64,000 nucleotides of DNA from Lysobacterales bacterium (lineage in GTDB: Bacteria > Pseudomonadota > Gammaproteobacteria > Xanthomonadales > Marinicellaceae). A program made the position numbers and the translations under genes. Location of the stretch: NCBI GenBank assembly GCA_026988115.1, contig JALSLV010000016.1, forward strand, positions 62,001 through 126,000. The letters run 5' to 3'. Positions 48,641 to 58,549 of the stretch are shown here, piece by piece. Each line of letters opens with the position of its first letter. The stretch's first letter is position 1. Under the pieces are notes generated by a model, which saw only the letters and a program-made list of their open reading frames with translations, was not told the origin of the DNA and did no database searches.

Positions 48641-51298
48641 TTATGGATAAATCGAATCCAATCGATAAAGCAGTGAAAGAATATGCGAGTTGGACACTTG
48701 ATTAACCAAAGCATTCCATTTTTCTTGGTTTGATTGTAAATTGCGTTCCACTTCACTTTGCAGCACTTTAATATTCACTTGATTTTCAAAATAATTCTTT
48801 ATCGTTGATGCATCAACGACCTTATTGCTACCAAAGAAAAGTCCGTGCAAATCATCGTCCTGCATTAATCTATCCATTTGCAACAGATAATTGTATGAAA
48901 ACAGTAGCTTCTCGTGCCGTTGCATTGTTGCAAAGCTATTATACAAGCCCTTTTGAGGTTCAGATGCCTTGGCTTGCTTATTTAATAAACTTTTGTAAAT
49001 AATGTCTTGTAATTGTTTTGCCTTTTGTTGGTAAGCCGTTACAATTTTGGCTTGCAAGTCATCCAAATTATCCTCGGCAACCACCTCAACATCATCACCG
49101 AGAATCGCATTTTCCCATTCTTCTCCTGATGCCCAATTTCCAACCAAAATATCTGTTTCATTAGCACGAGATGCCGTTAGAAACGTGAGTCTATTGGGAA
49201 CCAGTCCAAAAGTACCTCTTGCCAATTTGGTAGAAATCTTTTCGCCAACTATGGACAAGGGACAATAGGTATTTAAGACTGCTTCGGTATTTGCTGCAAA
49301 AATATAATTGTATTCTTGCTTATCTGTAATTTTACGGGAGAATACCAACTGATCGTTATAGAACCCTTTTAATGAGAAGCTGAACTTGCCCATGTAATTT
49401 GCCACATTGTTGTTATCTAAATGCGTTGGTGCTGCTCGTCTGTCTTCCCATCCCACATCATCATAACAAAGCTTTACATGACCTTGTTTTAATTGATCCG
49501 CCATCAACAAATAACTGGGGAATAGATTATACAACGCCTTTGATGGTTCGAGTTCAACCAAAACCCCACAAGAACTTTGCACGTTGCAGGCTGCTATTTT
49601 GGCTCCTTCTACCCGATAATTGCTTTTGCTTTGTGTATCGTCGATTAAATCCAAATCACTTCCAGGTTTTAAGAAAGTGGCATTAAACTCTTCTATCACT
49701 TTTTGTATATCGGTCTCGACTTGCTTCCACGATTGCACCACTCGATTGAATTCTGCATTCAATAATTCGTTATTTTTGTCCTTGGTGCAATCCAGTCCAT
49801 CAAACAATAGCCTTCCCTTAGCAATAATTTCATAAATTTTATTCTTTTGCTGATACTTATCCATATAAGCAGGCCACCTATCTGCAAACCACAACATGGA
49901 TTCTGCTGCCATAGTCCATTCTAAAGGGTTGGGCAGTTGCTTGCTCGTTTTGAGGCATTCAGTTGACGCTAGATTAGCATAAAGAATGTTTATTGTCTGC
50001 CAAACAGGTAACGCTAAAGCGCGATCCAATGCTTGAGTGTTTTCTACTTTGATTAATGTTCCAGACAACTCTCGAGATGTTGACTCATTTACGGCAGCAT
50101 TATATATATCATCCACACAACCTTTAAACTGCTTTTCATCAATGGGCTCCTGTGGATAAGGAGCAAATTCTTCACTAATATTCAAACAAACTTCCAAATC
50201 TTTTCGAATTTTATTTCGAAAAGGAGAACTCATGTATTTACCAAAATTAGAGTAAAGAAGCTCATAGACAGAGGTTAATTTTACCTTTGTTAAGTTTTGC
50301 GGATTCTGCACAATAGGCTTAATTTGATGAAAACTCAATTCAATCAATTCTGAGATTCGCGTATCAACAGCCATTAAGTCCTGTTCTTTTGTGAGAAACC
50401 AAGCGTCATTTTCTTCAATAAATTTCTGATAAAAACTTAATTCGCTTTCACTCAAAGAATCCAGACGAGCAAGCAACTGTTGAGCCAAGGCAAACCACGT
50501 CATTGCAGAAGATAAAAATTGTTCATTGTCTTTAGCCAAAACAAAACGAATCAAAGCCCAACTTAGTTGTTTGTTTTTTAACAAATCCACTCTTTGCATT
50601 AAGCCAGATAATTCATGTTCCCTATCTTCGTTGTAAATCCAGGTATCAAGAGTAGAAGCAAGAGAAGGCACAGGACTTAAATCATTGTCCTGCTGAGTTT
50701 CTGCTAACACTTGATTGTGATTATCTTCAGGTTTGTCAACCAGCTTTGGCAATTCAAACACTTTTAAACTCTTTTGAAAAACTTCAGACCAATTAATGTT
50801 TTTTTGTTTCGCGACTCCTTGCAACAATAATTCCCACACAGGCTGCAAATTAAAATAGATTGTTAAATCATCATTCATTCGCAAGAAGTCACCTAATTTT
50901 TCTTTATTAATTCGCGGTAAACGCCGGTTTGTATTCCATTTTTTCTCCGACATGCCATTAACATAAGTAATCATGACCTCGCCAGCATTATAAGAAGAAC
51001 TCACAACAATGGGTAATGAGTTGTCCATATCCGTTACCTTATTAATGGCAGATTGCCAAATAATTTGTGCTTGTTGTTGATTGCTGTACGCGTGCAATAC
51101 TTGCCATAAAGCACGCGTTAACTCGACAGAAGCTTTAATCCCATAATTTTTCCTTAACTCAAACACAACATCTTGAGTTGCCACTAAACTCATTGGCACG
51201 ATTTCTTCATCCTTATTTTCAATCACTTCATCTCCTTGAGAATAAGCGTGAATTGGCATCAGCAGGAATGCAATTAAAAAATAAGTTTTCTTTAGCAT
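48641..51298 (-). CDS. Large secreted protein of unknown function
   Basis: 885 aa, not recognised. A signal peptide ends around A18 (MPIHAYS). The mature part is largely alpha-helical, rich in Leu/Asn/Gln, with no membrane span and scattered cysteines that could form periplasmic disulfides (CLNISEEF, CVDDIYNA, CTKDKN, CNVQSSC, CYDD). It is on the same strand as dsbD and 63 bases upstream of it, so the two may share a transcript. A Cys-containing secreted protein next to a disulfide-exchange gene is plausible as a client, but that is conjecture. Confidence 0.75.
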   Translation of the reverse strand: MLKKTYFLIAFLLMPIHAYSQGDEVIENKDEEIVPMSLVATQDVVFELRKNYGIKASVELTRALWQVLHAYSNQQQAQIIWQSAINKVTDMDNSLPIVVSSSYNAGEVMITYVNGMSEKKWNTNRRLPRINKEKLGDFLRMNDDLTIYFNLQPVWELLLQGVAKQKNINWSEVFQKSLKVFELPKLVDKPEDNHNQVLAETQQDNDLSPVPSLASTLDTWIYNEDREHELSGLMQRVDLLKNKQLSWALIRFVLAKDNEQFLSSAMTWFALAQQLLARLDSLSESELSFYQKFIEENDAWFLTKEQDLMAVDTRISELIELSFHQIKPIVQNPQNLTKVKLTSVYELLYSNFGKYMSSPFRNKIRKDLEVCLNISEEFAPYPQEPIDEKQFKGCVDDIYNAAVNESTSRELSGTLIKVENTQALDRALALPVWQTINILYANLASTECLKTSKQLPNPLEWTMAAESMLWFADRWPAYMDKYQQKNKIYEIIAKGRLLFDGLDCTKDKNNELLNAEFNRVVQSWKQVETDIQKVIEEFNATFLKPGSDLDLIDDTQSKSNYRVEGAKIAACNVQSSCGVLVELEPSKALYNLFPSYLLMADQLKQGHVKLCYDDVGWEDRRAAPTHLDNNNVANYMGKFSFSLKGFYNDQLVFSRKITDKQEYNYIFAANTEAVLNTYCPLSIVGEKISTKLARGTFGLVPNRLTFLTASRANETDILVGNWASGEEWENAILGDDVEVVAEDNLDDLQAKIVTAYQQKAKQLQDIIYKSLLNKQAKASEPQKGLYNSFATMQRHEKLLFSYNYLLQMDRLMQDDDLHGLFFGSNKVVDASTIKNYFENQVNIKVLQSEVERNLQSNQEKWNALVNQVSNSHILSLLYRLDSIYP

Positions 51299-51411
51299 GT
51301 TTATTAGGTATTATGGTTAGAACTGTATTATGCAACATAACAATGTAAATTTGAATTGGGTTTTGCTGCATTTATGGATAAAATAGATTTTTTGACATGA
51401 AATAAATTAAA

Positions 51412-51897
51412 ATGAAGCGATTGAAAATAATAACCACGGGTGGCACAATTGATAAACTGTACTTTGATGATGCCAGTGAATATAAAATTGGCACACCAGT
51501 TATTGGCGATTTGTTGCATACATTTAAAGTGGCTTTTCACTTTGAAGTCATGTCTTTAATGAAAAAGGATTCACTTTATATAACGGATGACGATCGAGAA
51601 CTCATCAAAAAGGTTATAGAAAAATCAGATGAAAAGCACTTTTTAATCACTCATGGAACCGACTCAATGGTTGATACGGCTAATTATTTAGCTAATATTC
51701 CAGGCAAAACCATTGTATTAACAGGCGCACTAACCCCAGCTCGCTTTCAAAGCACCGATGCCATTTTTAATATTGGTTGTGCAATAGCAGCGGTTCAAAC
51801 CGTTAAAGAAGGCGCATGGGTGATTATGAATGGTCTGGTTTGGGATCCCAAGCATGTGGCAAAAAATCGCGACGAAAATCGTTTTGTAAAGGTGTAA
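51412..51897 (+). CDS. Short asparaginase-domain protein (N-terminal half only)
   Basis: 161 aa corresponding to the N-terminal domain of type I/II L-asparaginase: TTGGTID near residues 8-14 with the nucleophile-type Thr, and THGTDSM (81-87) with the second catalytic Thr-Asp. The C-terminal domain (a further 150 residues) is absent and no remnant follows, since the next gene starts two bases after the stop. Short homologues of this size occur in proteobacteria, so it is likely a real family, not a broken gene. Substrate unknown. Confidence 0.78.
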   Translation: MKRLKIITTGGTIDKLYFDDASEYKIGTPVIGDLLHTFKVAFHFEVMSLMKKDSLYITDDDRELIKKVIEKSDEKHFLITHGTDSMVDTANYLANIPGKTIVLTGALTPARFQSTDAIFNIGCAIAAVQTVKEGAWVIMNGLVWDPKHVAKNRDENRFVKV

Positions 51898-51899
51898 TC

Positions 51900-52517
51900 A
51901 TGGCTCGAATTTTATACGTACACCCAGAAAACCCTCAGCCCCGCTTAATTAAACAAGCAGCCGATGCCATAAGAAAAGGAAAGCTCATTGTTTACCCAAC
52001 TGATTCAGGCTACGCCATTGGATGGGCAATGGATAATGTTCAAGCACTCAAAACAGTTGCCAAGATTCGCCACATCGACAAACTGCATTTTTACAGTATT
52101 ATTTGTGAAAACATCTCGCAAATAAGCGATTTTGCTATTGTAAACAATATTTCTTTTAAAATCATCAAATCACATACGCCTGGTGCTTATACTTTCATCT
52201 TACCCGCCACACGTAGAGTCCCAAAAAAATTACAGCACCAACACCGCAAGTCCATAGGCGTAAGGTTGCCTGACCATAAAGTTGTGATAGATTTGGTAAC
52301 AGAACTGGGCGAACCATTCATGAGTTCCTCTTTAGAAATTCATAATGCACCTGTAGAAGAATTGGATGCTTTTGAAATTGATGAACAAATAGGTCATGCC
52401 ATTGAATTTATCATTGATTCAGGTTACACACCAACAGAACCCTCGACGGTAGTTGAACTACTCGATGAAGGCCCTCGCATTATTCGAGAAGGCAAAGGAG
52501 TGGTTGATTTTGTCTAA
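51900..52517 (+). CDS. yciO: YciO/Sua5/YrdC family protein
   Basis: 205-aa member of the threonylcarbamoyl-AMP synthase fold, whose Sua5/TsaC branch makes t6A37 of tRNA. Visible are IVYPTDSGYAIGW (substrate pocket), KIRHIDKLHFYS where TsaC has KRR..P, HTPGAYTFIL, RRVPKKL and SIGVRLPDH. These favour the YciO branch over TsaC, so the tRNA role is uncertain. ATG 51900 is chosen over a start at 51816 inside the asparaginase gene. Confidence 0.85.
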   Translation: MARILYVHPENPQPRLIKQAADAIRKGKLIVYPTDSGYAIGWAMDNVQALKTVAKIRHIDKLHFYSIICENISQISDFAIVNNISFKIIKSHTPGAYTFILPATRRVPKKLQHQHRKSIGVRLPDHKVVIDLVTELGEPFMSSSLEIHNAPVEELDAFEIDEQIGHAIEFIIDSGYTPTEPSTVVELLDEGPRIIREGKGVVDFV

Positions 52518-53352
52518 TACACCCACAACAAAAAAACACATCGCTAACAAAGTTGCAGTACAAGCCGAAATGCCATTTGCTTTGGTTGAGGGGCAGCCCT
52601 ACACGCAAATGCCGACAGATTTGTATATCCCTCCTGATGCTTTAGAGGTCATACTTGAAGCTTTCGAAGGGCCTTTGGATTTATTGTTGTACCTCATACG
52701 CCGACAAAATTTAAACATCCTCGACATACCTATTAATGAAATTACCAACCAATACATTGAGTACATCAATTTATTGGGCGAAATGAATTTTGAATTGGCT
52801 GCCGAATACTTAGTCATGGCAGCCATGCTTGCCGAAATTAAATCCCGCATGTTATTGCCCAAAATTGAAGCCGAAGGCGAAGAAGAACAAGACCCTCGTG
52901 CAGAGCTTGTGCGACGATTACAAGAATACGAACGCTTTAAGAGTGCAGCTCAAGATATTGATGAATTGCCTCGAGAAGTCAGAGACTATAGCGTTTTATC
53001 TGCACACGTAGAATCCAAAAAAAGCTTTGCTATACCTCCAGAAGTTGACATGCGAGACATTATCATGGCATTTAAGGACGTATTAGCTCGGGCTGATTTA
53101 AAAATCTCACACGAGATAGAACGCGAACCCTTAAGTGTAAGAGATAAAATGACTCATTTACTCGATGTTATTCGTGAAAAGAAGTTTTTTACTTTTGAAT
53201 CCTTATTTAATGTGCACGAGGGCAGACAAGGCGTAGTTGTGACTTTTCTGGCTGTACTTGAATTACTTAAAGCGCAAGTTCTTGACATAACTCAAAAAGA
53301 AAATTATGGACAAATTTACATTAAATCATTGGCAACTGAAGGAGAAGAATAA
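52510..53352 (+). CDS. scpA: Segregation and condensation protein ScpA
   Basis: Kleisin subunit of the SMC-ScpAB condensin that compacts and segregates chromosomes. 280 aa. The core EAFEGPLDLLLYLIRRQNL...IPINEITNQY and ELAAEYLVMAAMLAEIKSRMLLP is unmistakable. I propose TTG 52510 (eight-base overlap TTGTCTAA with yciO, AGGAG nine bases upstream). ATG 52570 (MPFALVEGQ) is the alternative. smc itself is not in the window. Confidence 0.9.
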   Translation: MSNTPTTKKHIANKVAVQAEMPFALVEGQPYTQMPTDLYIPPDALEVILEAFEGPLDLLLYLIRRQNLNILDIPINEITNQYIEYINLLGEMNFELAAEYLVMAAMLAEIKSRMLLPKIEAEGEEEQDPRAELVRRLQEYERFKSAAQDIDELPREVRDYSVLSAHVESKKSFAIPPEVDMRDIIMAFKDVLARADLKISHEIEREPLSVRDKMTHLLDVIREKKFFTFESLFNVHEGRQGVVVTFLAVLELLKAQVLDITQKENYGQIYIKSLATEGEE

Positions 53353-53970
53353 ATGGAAACCAAACAAATTAAAAACATAATTGAAGCGGTGTTACTTGCT
53401 GCCGGAGAGCCGGTTACCATTAAACGCTTCAAGACCATATTTGCTCAAAGTGAACTCACGCATACCGATATTGCCAAAGCCTTAGAAAGCCTAGCAGATG
53501 ACTTCCATGACAGAGGCATTGAATTAAAAGAAGTGGCAAGTGGTTTTCGTTTGCAAACAAAACAAAATCTGCAACCCTGGATAACAAAACTTTGGGAAGA
53601 AAAACCAAAAAAATACACCCGTGCCTTACTAGAAACCATTGCCCTCGTTGCCTACAGACAACCCGTGACTCGGGGTGAAATTGAAGAAGTCCGCGGTGTT
53701 GCCGTGAGCAGTTATATCATTCGCACCTTGATGGATAGAGACTGGATTCGAGTATTAGGTTATCGAGATGTCCCAGGAAAACCCGCCATGTTTGGAACCA
53801 CCAAAGAGTTTTTAGATTATTTCAACATGAAGTCTTTGCAAGATTTACCAACCTTAGCAGAAATAAAAGATATCGAAACTATCATGCCAGAGCTTGACTT
53901 AGAACCCAAACCCAAAGAAGATGCGTTCCAACAACAATTCAAAAACGAAAACAAAAGCGAAGAAGAATGA
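53353..53970 (+). CDS. scpB: Segregation and condensation protein ScpB
   Basis: 205-aa winged-helix partner of ScpA. Visible are IIEAVLLAAGEPVTIKRF, LLETIALVAYRQPVTRGEIEEVRGV and the RVLGYRDVPGKPAMFGTT hallmark. It starts immediately after the scpA stop and its stop overlaps rluB (ATGA). Confidence 0.95.
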   Translation: METKQIKNIIEAVLLAAGEPVTIKRFKTIFAQSELTHTDIAKALESLADDFHDRGIELKEVASGFRLQTKQNLQPWITKLWEEKPKKYTRALLETIALVAYRQPVTRGEIEEVRGVAVSSYIIRTLMDRDWIRVLGYRDVPGKPAMFGTTKEFLDYFNMKSLQDLPTLAEIKDIETIMPELDLEPKPKEDAFQQQFKNENKSEEE

Positions 53971-54803
53971 GTCAAGATAAAAACACAGGCGAAAAAAACG
54001 CCCAAACAACGCAACAAGACGTAACCGAAATAAAGCAAGAACGCATCCAAAAAATACTGGCACGCAGTGGCTTAGGCTCGCGCAGACAAATTGAAAAAGC
54101 CATCAAAATGGCACAAATTTACATCAATGGTAAAGTAGTTGAATTGGGGCAAACACTTGAAGAGGGGGACATCATAAACTGGAAAAACCGCAAATGGGTT
54201 ATCGAACCCCAAGCTCAAGACCTGCAAATCCTCATGTACAACAAACCCTTGGGGGAAATTTGCACACGCAAAGATGAAAAAGGACGCCCAACAGTTTTTG
54301 ATAACTTGCCCGAACTCAAACGACAACGTTGGATAAATGTTGGGCGATTAGACATCAATACAACGGGGCTAATTTTATTTACAAATGACGGTAATCTAGC
54401 TAACCATCTTATGCATCCAAGCACTAAAATTGACCGCGAATACGCCTGCCGAATTTTTGGAGACGTTGACCAAATCAAACTCGACAACCTACGTCGTGGT
54501 GTCGAACTCGAAGATGGCAAAGCCCGCTTTAATGACATACAACAAGCTGGAATTGGCGAAGCAAACCAATGGTTTCATGTGGTATTGTTAGAAGGGCGAA
54601 ACCGCGAAGTTCGCCGTTTATGGGAATCTCAAGACCTCAAAGTGAATCGTTTAAAAAGAGTTCGTTATGGTGGCGTATTTTTACCTAAAAAACTCCGCCC
54701 AGGACAGTACCAAGAACTCACCCGTGGTGAAAAAAACATTCTCATGCAAGACATTAAATACACACCAAAAGTGACGGAATTAGTGGCTCGGCATTTGAGA
54801 TAA
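53967..54803 (+). CDS. rluB: 23S rRNA pseudouridine synthase RluB
   Basis: Forms pseudouridine at position 2605 of 23S rRNA (E. coli numbering). 278 aa: S4 RNA-binding domain (IQKILARSGLGSRRQIEKAI), then a catalytic domain with GRLDINTTGLILFTNDG, where the catalytic Asp resides, and EGRNREVRRLWE. RluB is preferred over RluF and RsuA by length and by the scpAB-rluB context. Confidence 0.9.
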   Translation: MSQDKNTGEKNAQTTQQDVTEIKQERIQKILARSGLGSRRQIEKAIKMAQIYINGKVVELGQTLEEGDIINWKNRKWVIEPQAQDLQILMYNKPLGEICTRKDEKGRPTVFDNLPELKRQRWINVGRLDINTTGLILFTNDGNLANHLMHPSTKIDREYACRIFGDVDQIKLDNLRRGVELEDGKARFNDIQQAGIGEANQWFHVVLLEGRNREVRRLWESQDLKVNRLKRVRYGGVFLPKKLRPGQYQELTRGEKNILMQDIKYTPKVTELVARHLR

Positions 54804-55071
54804 AACTCAAATAATTAAGTCAATCATTCCATTAAATCATCACCCATTGAATAGAAATCATTGGTAAGTGGGATTTATCCCACTCAAGCAAAACCAAACC
54901 TAAAAAACACCAGTTGATACCGACAATTCAAAGAAACCAAATCCACCACTTCATTGTTTATTAAGTTCTCAAAACTTCCAATTTAATGTTTGATTAATTG
55001 ATATGCCATTGTTTCTTTGACGAAAACACCCATTTAAGGGATAATAACGTCCTTAACTAATCACTATTAAG

Positions 55072-56964
55072 ATGACAAAGCAACAAATAAACTTACTTGA
55101 ATCCATCAATTTACCAAAAGATTTAAGAAAACTTGAAGAGTCGCAACTCAGGCAAGTTTCTGATGAATTGCGAGAGTTTTTAATTGATTCCGTTTCACAA
55201 TCTGGCGGTCATTTTGGCTCAGGACTGGGAACAATTGAATTAACTGTTGCCTTGCATTATGTCTACAACACTCCGCATGATCGAATCGTTTGGGATGTCG
55301 GCCACCAAGCTTACCCGCACAAAATCTTAACTGGTCGAAAAGACTCCATTCAAACCATTAAGAAAAAAGGGGGACTAACGCCTTTTCCAAAACGCTGTGA
55401 AAGCCAATACGACACCTTTGGCGTAGGTCATTCATCCACCTCAATTGGTGCTGCTCTTGGCATGGCACTGGCATCAAAACAATTGGGAATAGAACGAAAA
55501 TCCATAGCTGTTATTGGAGATGGAGCAATGACTGCAGGTATGGCATTTGAAGCATTAAATCACGGTGGCGACATAGAAGCAGATATGCTAGTGGTGTTGA
55601 ATGAAAATGAGATGTCAATTTCGCCCAATGTTGGGGCGTTTTCTCGCATGTTGGTGAAAATTGTCAGCGGGCGTTTTTATAATAAAATGCGTGAAACCTC
55701 AAAACGCATCATGAAACGGGATTCGTGGTTATGGAAATTTATGTCACGTTGGGAAGAGCACACCAAAGGCATGTTGATTCCTTCAACCTTATTTGAAGAG
55801 CTTGGATTTTTATATTTTGGTCCAATTGACGGACACGATGTCAATCAGCTGGTTAAGACACTGCAAACCATTAAAGAAACCAAAGGTCCAAAGTTTTTAC
55901 ACATTATTACCAAAAAGGGTAAAGGTTATAAACCCGCTGAAAATGACCCAATCAAATACCATGCAGTTTCCCCTTTTGACCCAAAAGTTGGCGTTGTGGC
56001 TAAACAAAAACCATCGCTGCCAACCTACACTCAGGTTTTTGGGCAATGGTTGTGTGATATGGCTCGTGACGACAATAAACTTGTTGCTATTACTCCTGCT
56101 ATGCGCGAAGGTTCGGGATTGGTTGAATTTTCGAAACTGTTCCCTAAACGATATTACGATGTGGGCATTGCTGAACAACACGCGGTGACATTAGCAGCAG
56201 GAATGGCGTGTGAAGGCATTAATCCAGTGGTTGCCATTTACTCAAGCTTTCTGCAACGGGCTTATGACCAATTAATTCATGATGTTGCCATTCAAAACTT
56301 GGGAGTCTTATTTGCCATTGATCGAGGCGGTGTGGTCGGTCCTGATGGTTCAACCCATGCAGGTAGTATGGACTTAAGTTTCTTGCGTTGTGTTCCTAAC
56401 ATGACAATTATGGCACCTGCCGATGAGAATGAATGCCGACAAATGCTTTATACGGGGTACATGCTCAATTCACCAGCAGCCGTTAGGTATCCACGTGGGA
56501 CAGGAGCCGGTGTTGCCATTGTTCCCAAAATGGAAAATTTGACTATAGGCAAAGCACAACTTGTTGCCAAAGGCTCCAAAATCGCAATTTTAGCTTTTGG
56601 CTCAACTGTACAAGAAGCGAAAATTGCCGCCCAGAGTTTGGATGCCAGTGTTGTTAATATGCGCTTTGTTAAACCCTTAGATAAAGACATGATAGATCAA
56701 ATGCAACAAAAACACGACCTTATCGTGACGGTTGAGGACAATGTCGTCAAGGGTGGAGCTGGTAGTGGCGTTAATGAAGTTTTAGCTCAACTCAAATCTC
56801 CAACTAACATCTTAAATCTAGGCTTGCCTGATTCATTTCAGAACCATGGCTCAAGAGAGGATTTACTGCAAGAAGCGCAAATTGATAGTGCTGGCATAGT
56901 CCTAAAAGTTCAAGAATTTATGAATCATAACAAAACCCAATCAAAAATCGTCAATATTAAGTAA
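55072..56964 (+). CDS. dxs: 1-deoxy-D-xylulose-5-phosphate synthase
   Basis: First step of the MEP isoprenoid pathway, condensing pyruvate and glyceraldehyde-3-phosphate with thiamine diphosphate. 630 aa with [20 protein letters not shown], the ThDP motif [17 protein letters not shown] and the C-terminal [14 protein letters not shown]. The 268-base gap before it (54804-55071) holds only a 7-bp hairpin (54867-54884) and A/T-rich sequence. Confidence 0.96.
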   Translation: MTKQQINLLESINLPKDLRKLEESQLRQVSDELREFLIDSVSQSGGHFGSGLGTIELTVALHYVYNTPHDRIVWDVGHQAYPHKILTGRKDSIQTIKKKGGLTPFPKRCESQYDTFGVGHSSTSIGAALGMALASKQLGIERKSIAVIGDGAMTAGMAFEALNHGGDIEADMLVVLNENEMSISPNVGAFSRMLVKIVSGRFYNKMRETSKRIMKRDSWLWKFMSRWEEHTKGMLIPSTLFEELGFLYFGPIDGHDVNQLVKTLQTIKETKGPKFLHIITKKGKGYKPAENDPIKYHAVSPFDPKVGVVAKQKPSLPTYTQVFGQWLCDMARDDNKLVAITPAMREGSGLVEFSKLFPKRYYDVGIAEQHAVTLAAGMACEGINPVVAIYSSFLQRAYDQLIHDVAIQNLGVLFAIDRGGVVGPDGSTHAGSMDLSFLRCVPNMTIMAPADENECRQMLYTGYMLNSPAAVRYPRGTGAGVAIVPKMENLTIGKAQLVAKGSKIAILAFGSTVQEAKIAAQSLDASVVNMRFVKPLDKDMIDQMQQKHDLIVTVEDNVVKGGAGSGVNEVLAQLKSPTNILNLGLPDSFQNHGSREDLLQEAQIDSAGIVLKVQEFMNHNKTQSKIVNIK

Positions 56965-56992
56965 AGCGATTTGGGAAATATAAGAGGCGTTT

Positions 56993-57535
56993 TTATTTCT
57001 TGTCTTTGGCTTGTTTATACACACCAACTATGTAGCGAGTCATTGGGTGATTTGGATAAAAATCTATCATGTATTGAACGTATTGGGTGGCTTTTTGCTT
57101 TTGCCCATTATCAATGTAATAATTAACAAGCGCGACAATTGGATCGACTAATAAAGGTGGCTTGACTTTCTGTCGAATAATTCTGTTAATGATATAAACA
57201 GCGTCATTTTCAAAGCCATGCCCAGCAAATATTGCAGCTAAATTAAGCAACAAATCATCACTAATGCCTATTCTCCCTTGAGTCGTACTTAAATAAACAG
57301 AATAATGGTCATGAATAATATAGCCTGAGGTTTCGCGGTCTAATAAAAACCGAAAATACTCCTCAGCAGCTTGGTGGTAGATTTTATCGAAAGGGATAAA
57401 CTGTCCATACTCAAATCTAACCCGATAAAGATTTTGATTCTCAGGATCTTTCTTAATTGATTTGGTCATTAGTTTTACAGCACGCTTAAACTTACCTTTT
57501 TCAACTAAAGCCGCTGCTTTGATTTGATATGTCAC
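56993..57535 (-). CDS. TPR-like protein of unknown function
   Basis: 180 aa without signal or membrane segment. Helix-turn-helix pairs resembling tetratricopeptide repeats are visible (AAALVEKGKFKRAVKLMTKSIKKDP at 8-32; IVALVNYYIDNGQKQKATQYVQYMIDFYPNHP near the end). The start is GTG 57535 with AAAGGT upstream. It converges with dxs, 28 bases away. Confidence 0.65.
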   Translation of the reverse strand: MTYQIKAAALVEKGKFKRAVKLMTKSIKKDPENQNLYRVRFEYGQFIPFDKIYHQAAEEYFRFLLDRETSGYIIHDHYSVYLSTTQGRIGISDDLLLNLAAIFAGHGFENDAVYIINRIIRQKVKPPLLVDPIVALVNYYIDNGQKQKATQYVQYMIDFYPNHPMTRYIVGVYKQAKDKK

Positions 57536-57724
57536 TATTTTTTCTTACCTTTGAAATTATAATCTAACCAATATTTGGTAGTGTAATATAATAACAGGTT
57601 AAAATACAGATTAAATGCAATAAAATAAAATGAAAACCCTGCATCGCCACAAACCCTACTTATCAAACCTATTTCACGTCGGGTAAAACTATGTTTCTGA
57701 TTCATGCAAAACGGTGAAGTAGAT

Positions 57725-58399
57725 TCACATTAGACCGTGTTGAGCCATTGACATCACGTCATTATTTCCAATAATAAAATGATCTAAAACCCTCACATCA
57801 ATTAATTTCAACGTCTGCATTAATTTTTTAGTGATGTCAATATCTGACTGACTTGCTTTAATATTTCCCGAAGGGTGATTATGAGCAAGAATAACGGCAG
57901 CGGCATTATTTTTCAAACAGGATTGTGCAACAACCCTTGGATAAACCTGAGCTTGATTAATTGTTCCAACAAACAAGTTTTCAATCTTGATTAACTTATT
58001 CTTATTGTCAAGAAACATGCAGGCGAAGACTTCGTGCTTAAAGTTAAAAAAATGACACAATAAAAACTTGGTAACGACCTCTTGATTGTTATAGCTGTGC
58101 GCCTCTTCAACCTTGCCATTGAAGTGACGGGTAACTAATTCTATTGTGGCTTTAAGCTGACAATATTTGGCACTCCCCATTCCTTTAACTTGGGTGAATG
58201 ACTTTAAATCTGCCTCCAATATCTGACTAATACCTCCAAAGCATTGCAATAACTCTTGGGCCAACTCTATAGCAGATTTGCCTTTAATGCCTGTTCTTAA
58301 AAATATAGCCAATAATTCCGCATTACTTAAGCTAGAAACACCATATTGCATTAACTTTTCTCGTGGTTGCTCAGATTTTGGCCATTCATTAATTCCCAT
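57725..58399 (-). CDS. radC: RadC-family JAMM-domain protein
   Basis: 224 aa with an N-terminal helix-hairpin-helix (QVKGMGSAKYCQLKA) and a C-terminal JAB1/MPN metalloprotease-like fold, motif AHNHPSGNIKASQSDID. Function is unsettled despite the repair name. I start it at ATG 58399 with GGAAGA upstream, against an in-frame TTG at 58417. It is divergent from dut, whereas coaBC, usually between radC and dut, is absent here. Confidence 0.92.
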   Translation of the reverse strand: MGINEWPKSEQPREKLMQYGVSSLSNAELLAIFLRTGIKGKSAIELAQELLQCFGGISQILEADLKSFTQVKGMGSAKYCQLKATIELVTRHFNGKVEEAHSYNNQEVVTKFLLCHFFNFKHEVFACMFLDNKNKLIKIENLFVGTINQAQVYPRVVAQSCLKNNAAAVILAHNHPSGNIKASQSDIDITKKLMQTLKLIDVRVLDHFIIGNNDVMSMAQHGLM

Positions 58400-58549
58400 G
58401 TCATTCTTCCAAAACAACCTATTTTACTGATTTTAAATGCATTTTATATCAGCAAAATGCTTAGGTACTTGTAAGAAATTTACCATAAGAACTAGTGAAA
58501 GCCACACTAATGGTTTAAAATTATTGCGATTAACCAAAAACAACTCGAA

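Noticed and set aside
51412-51897. Asparaginase gene as a truncated pseudogene
   Set aside because: The catalytic motifs are intact, no decayed C-terminal sequence follows, and the next gene starts two bases later, so a genuine short family is more likely.
54867-54884. Terminator after rluB (AGTGGGA/TCCCACT)
   Set aside because: The stem is perfect but short, and is followed by CAAGCAAAACC, not a T-run.
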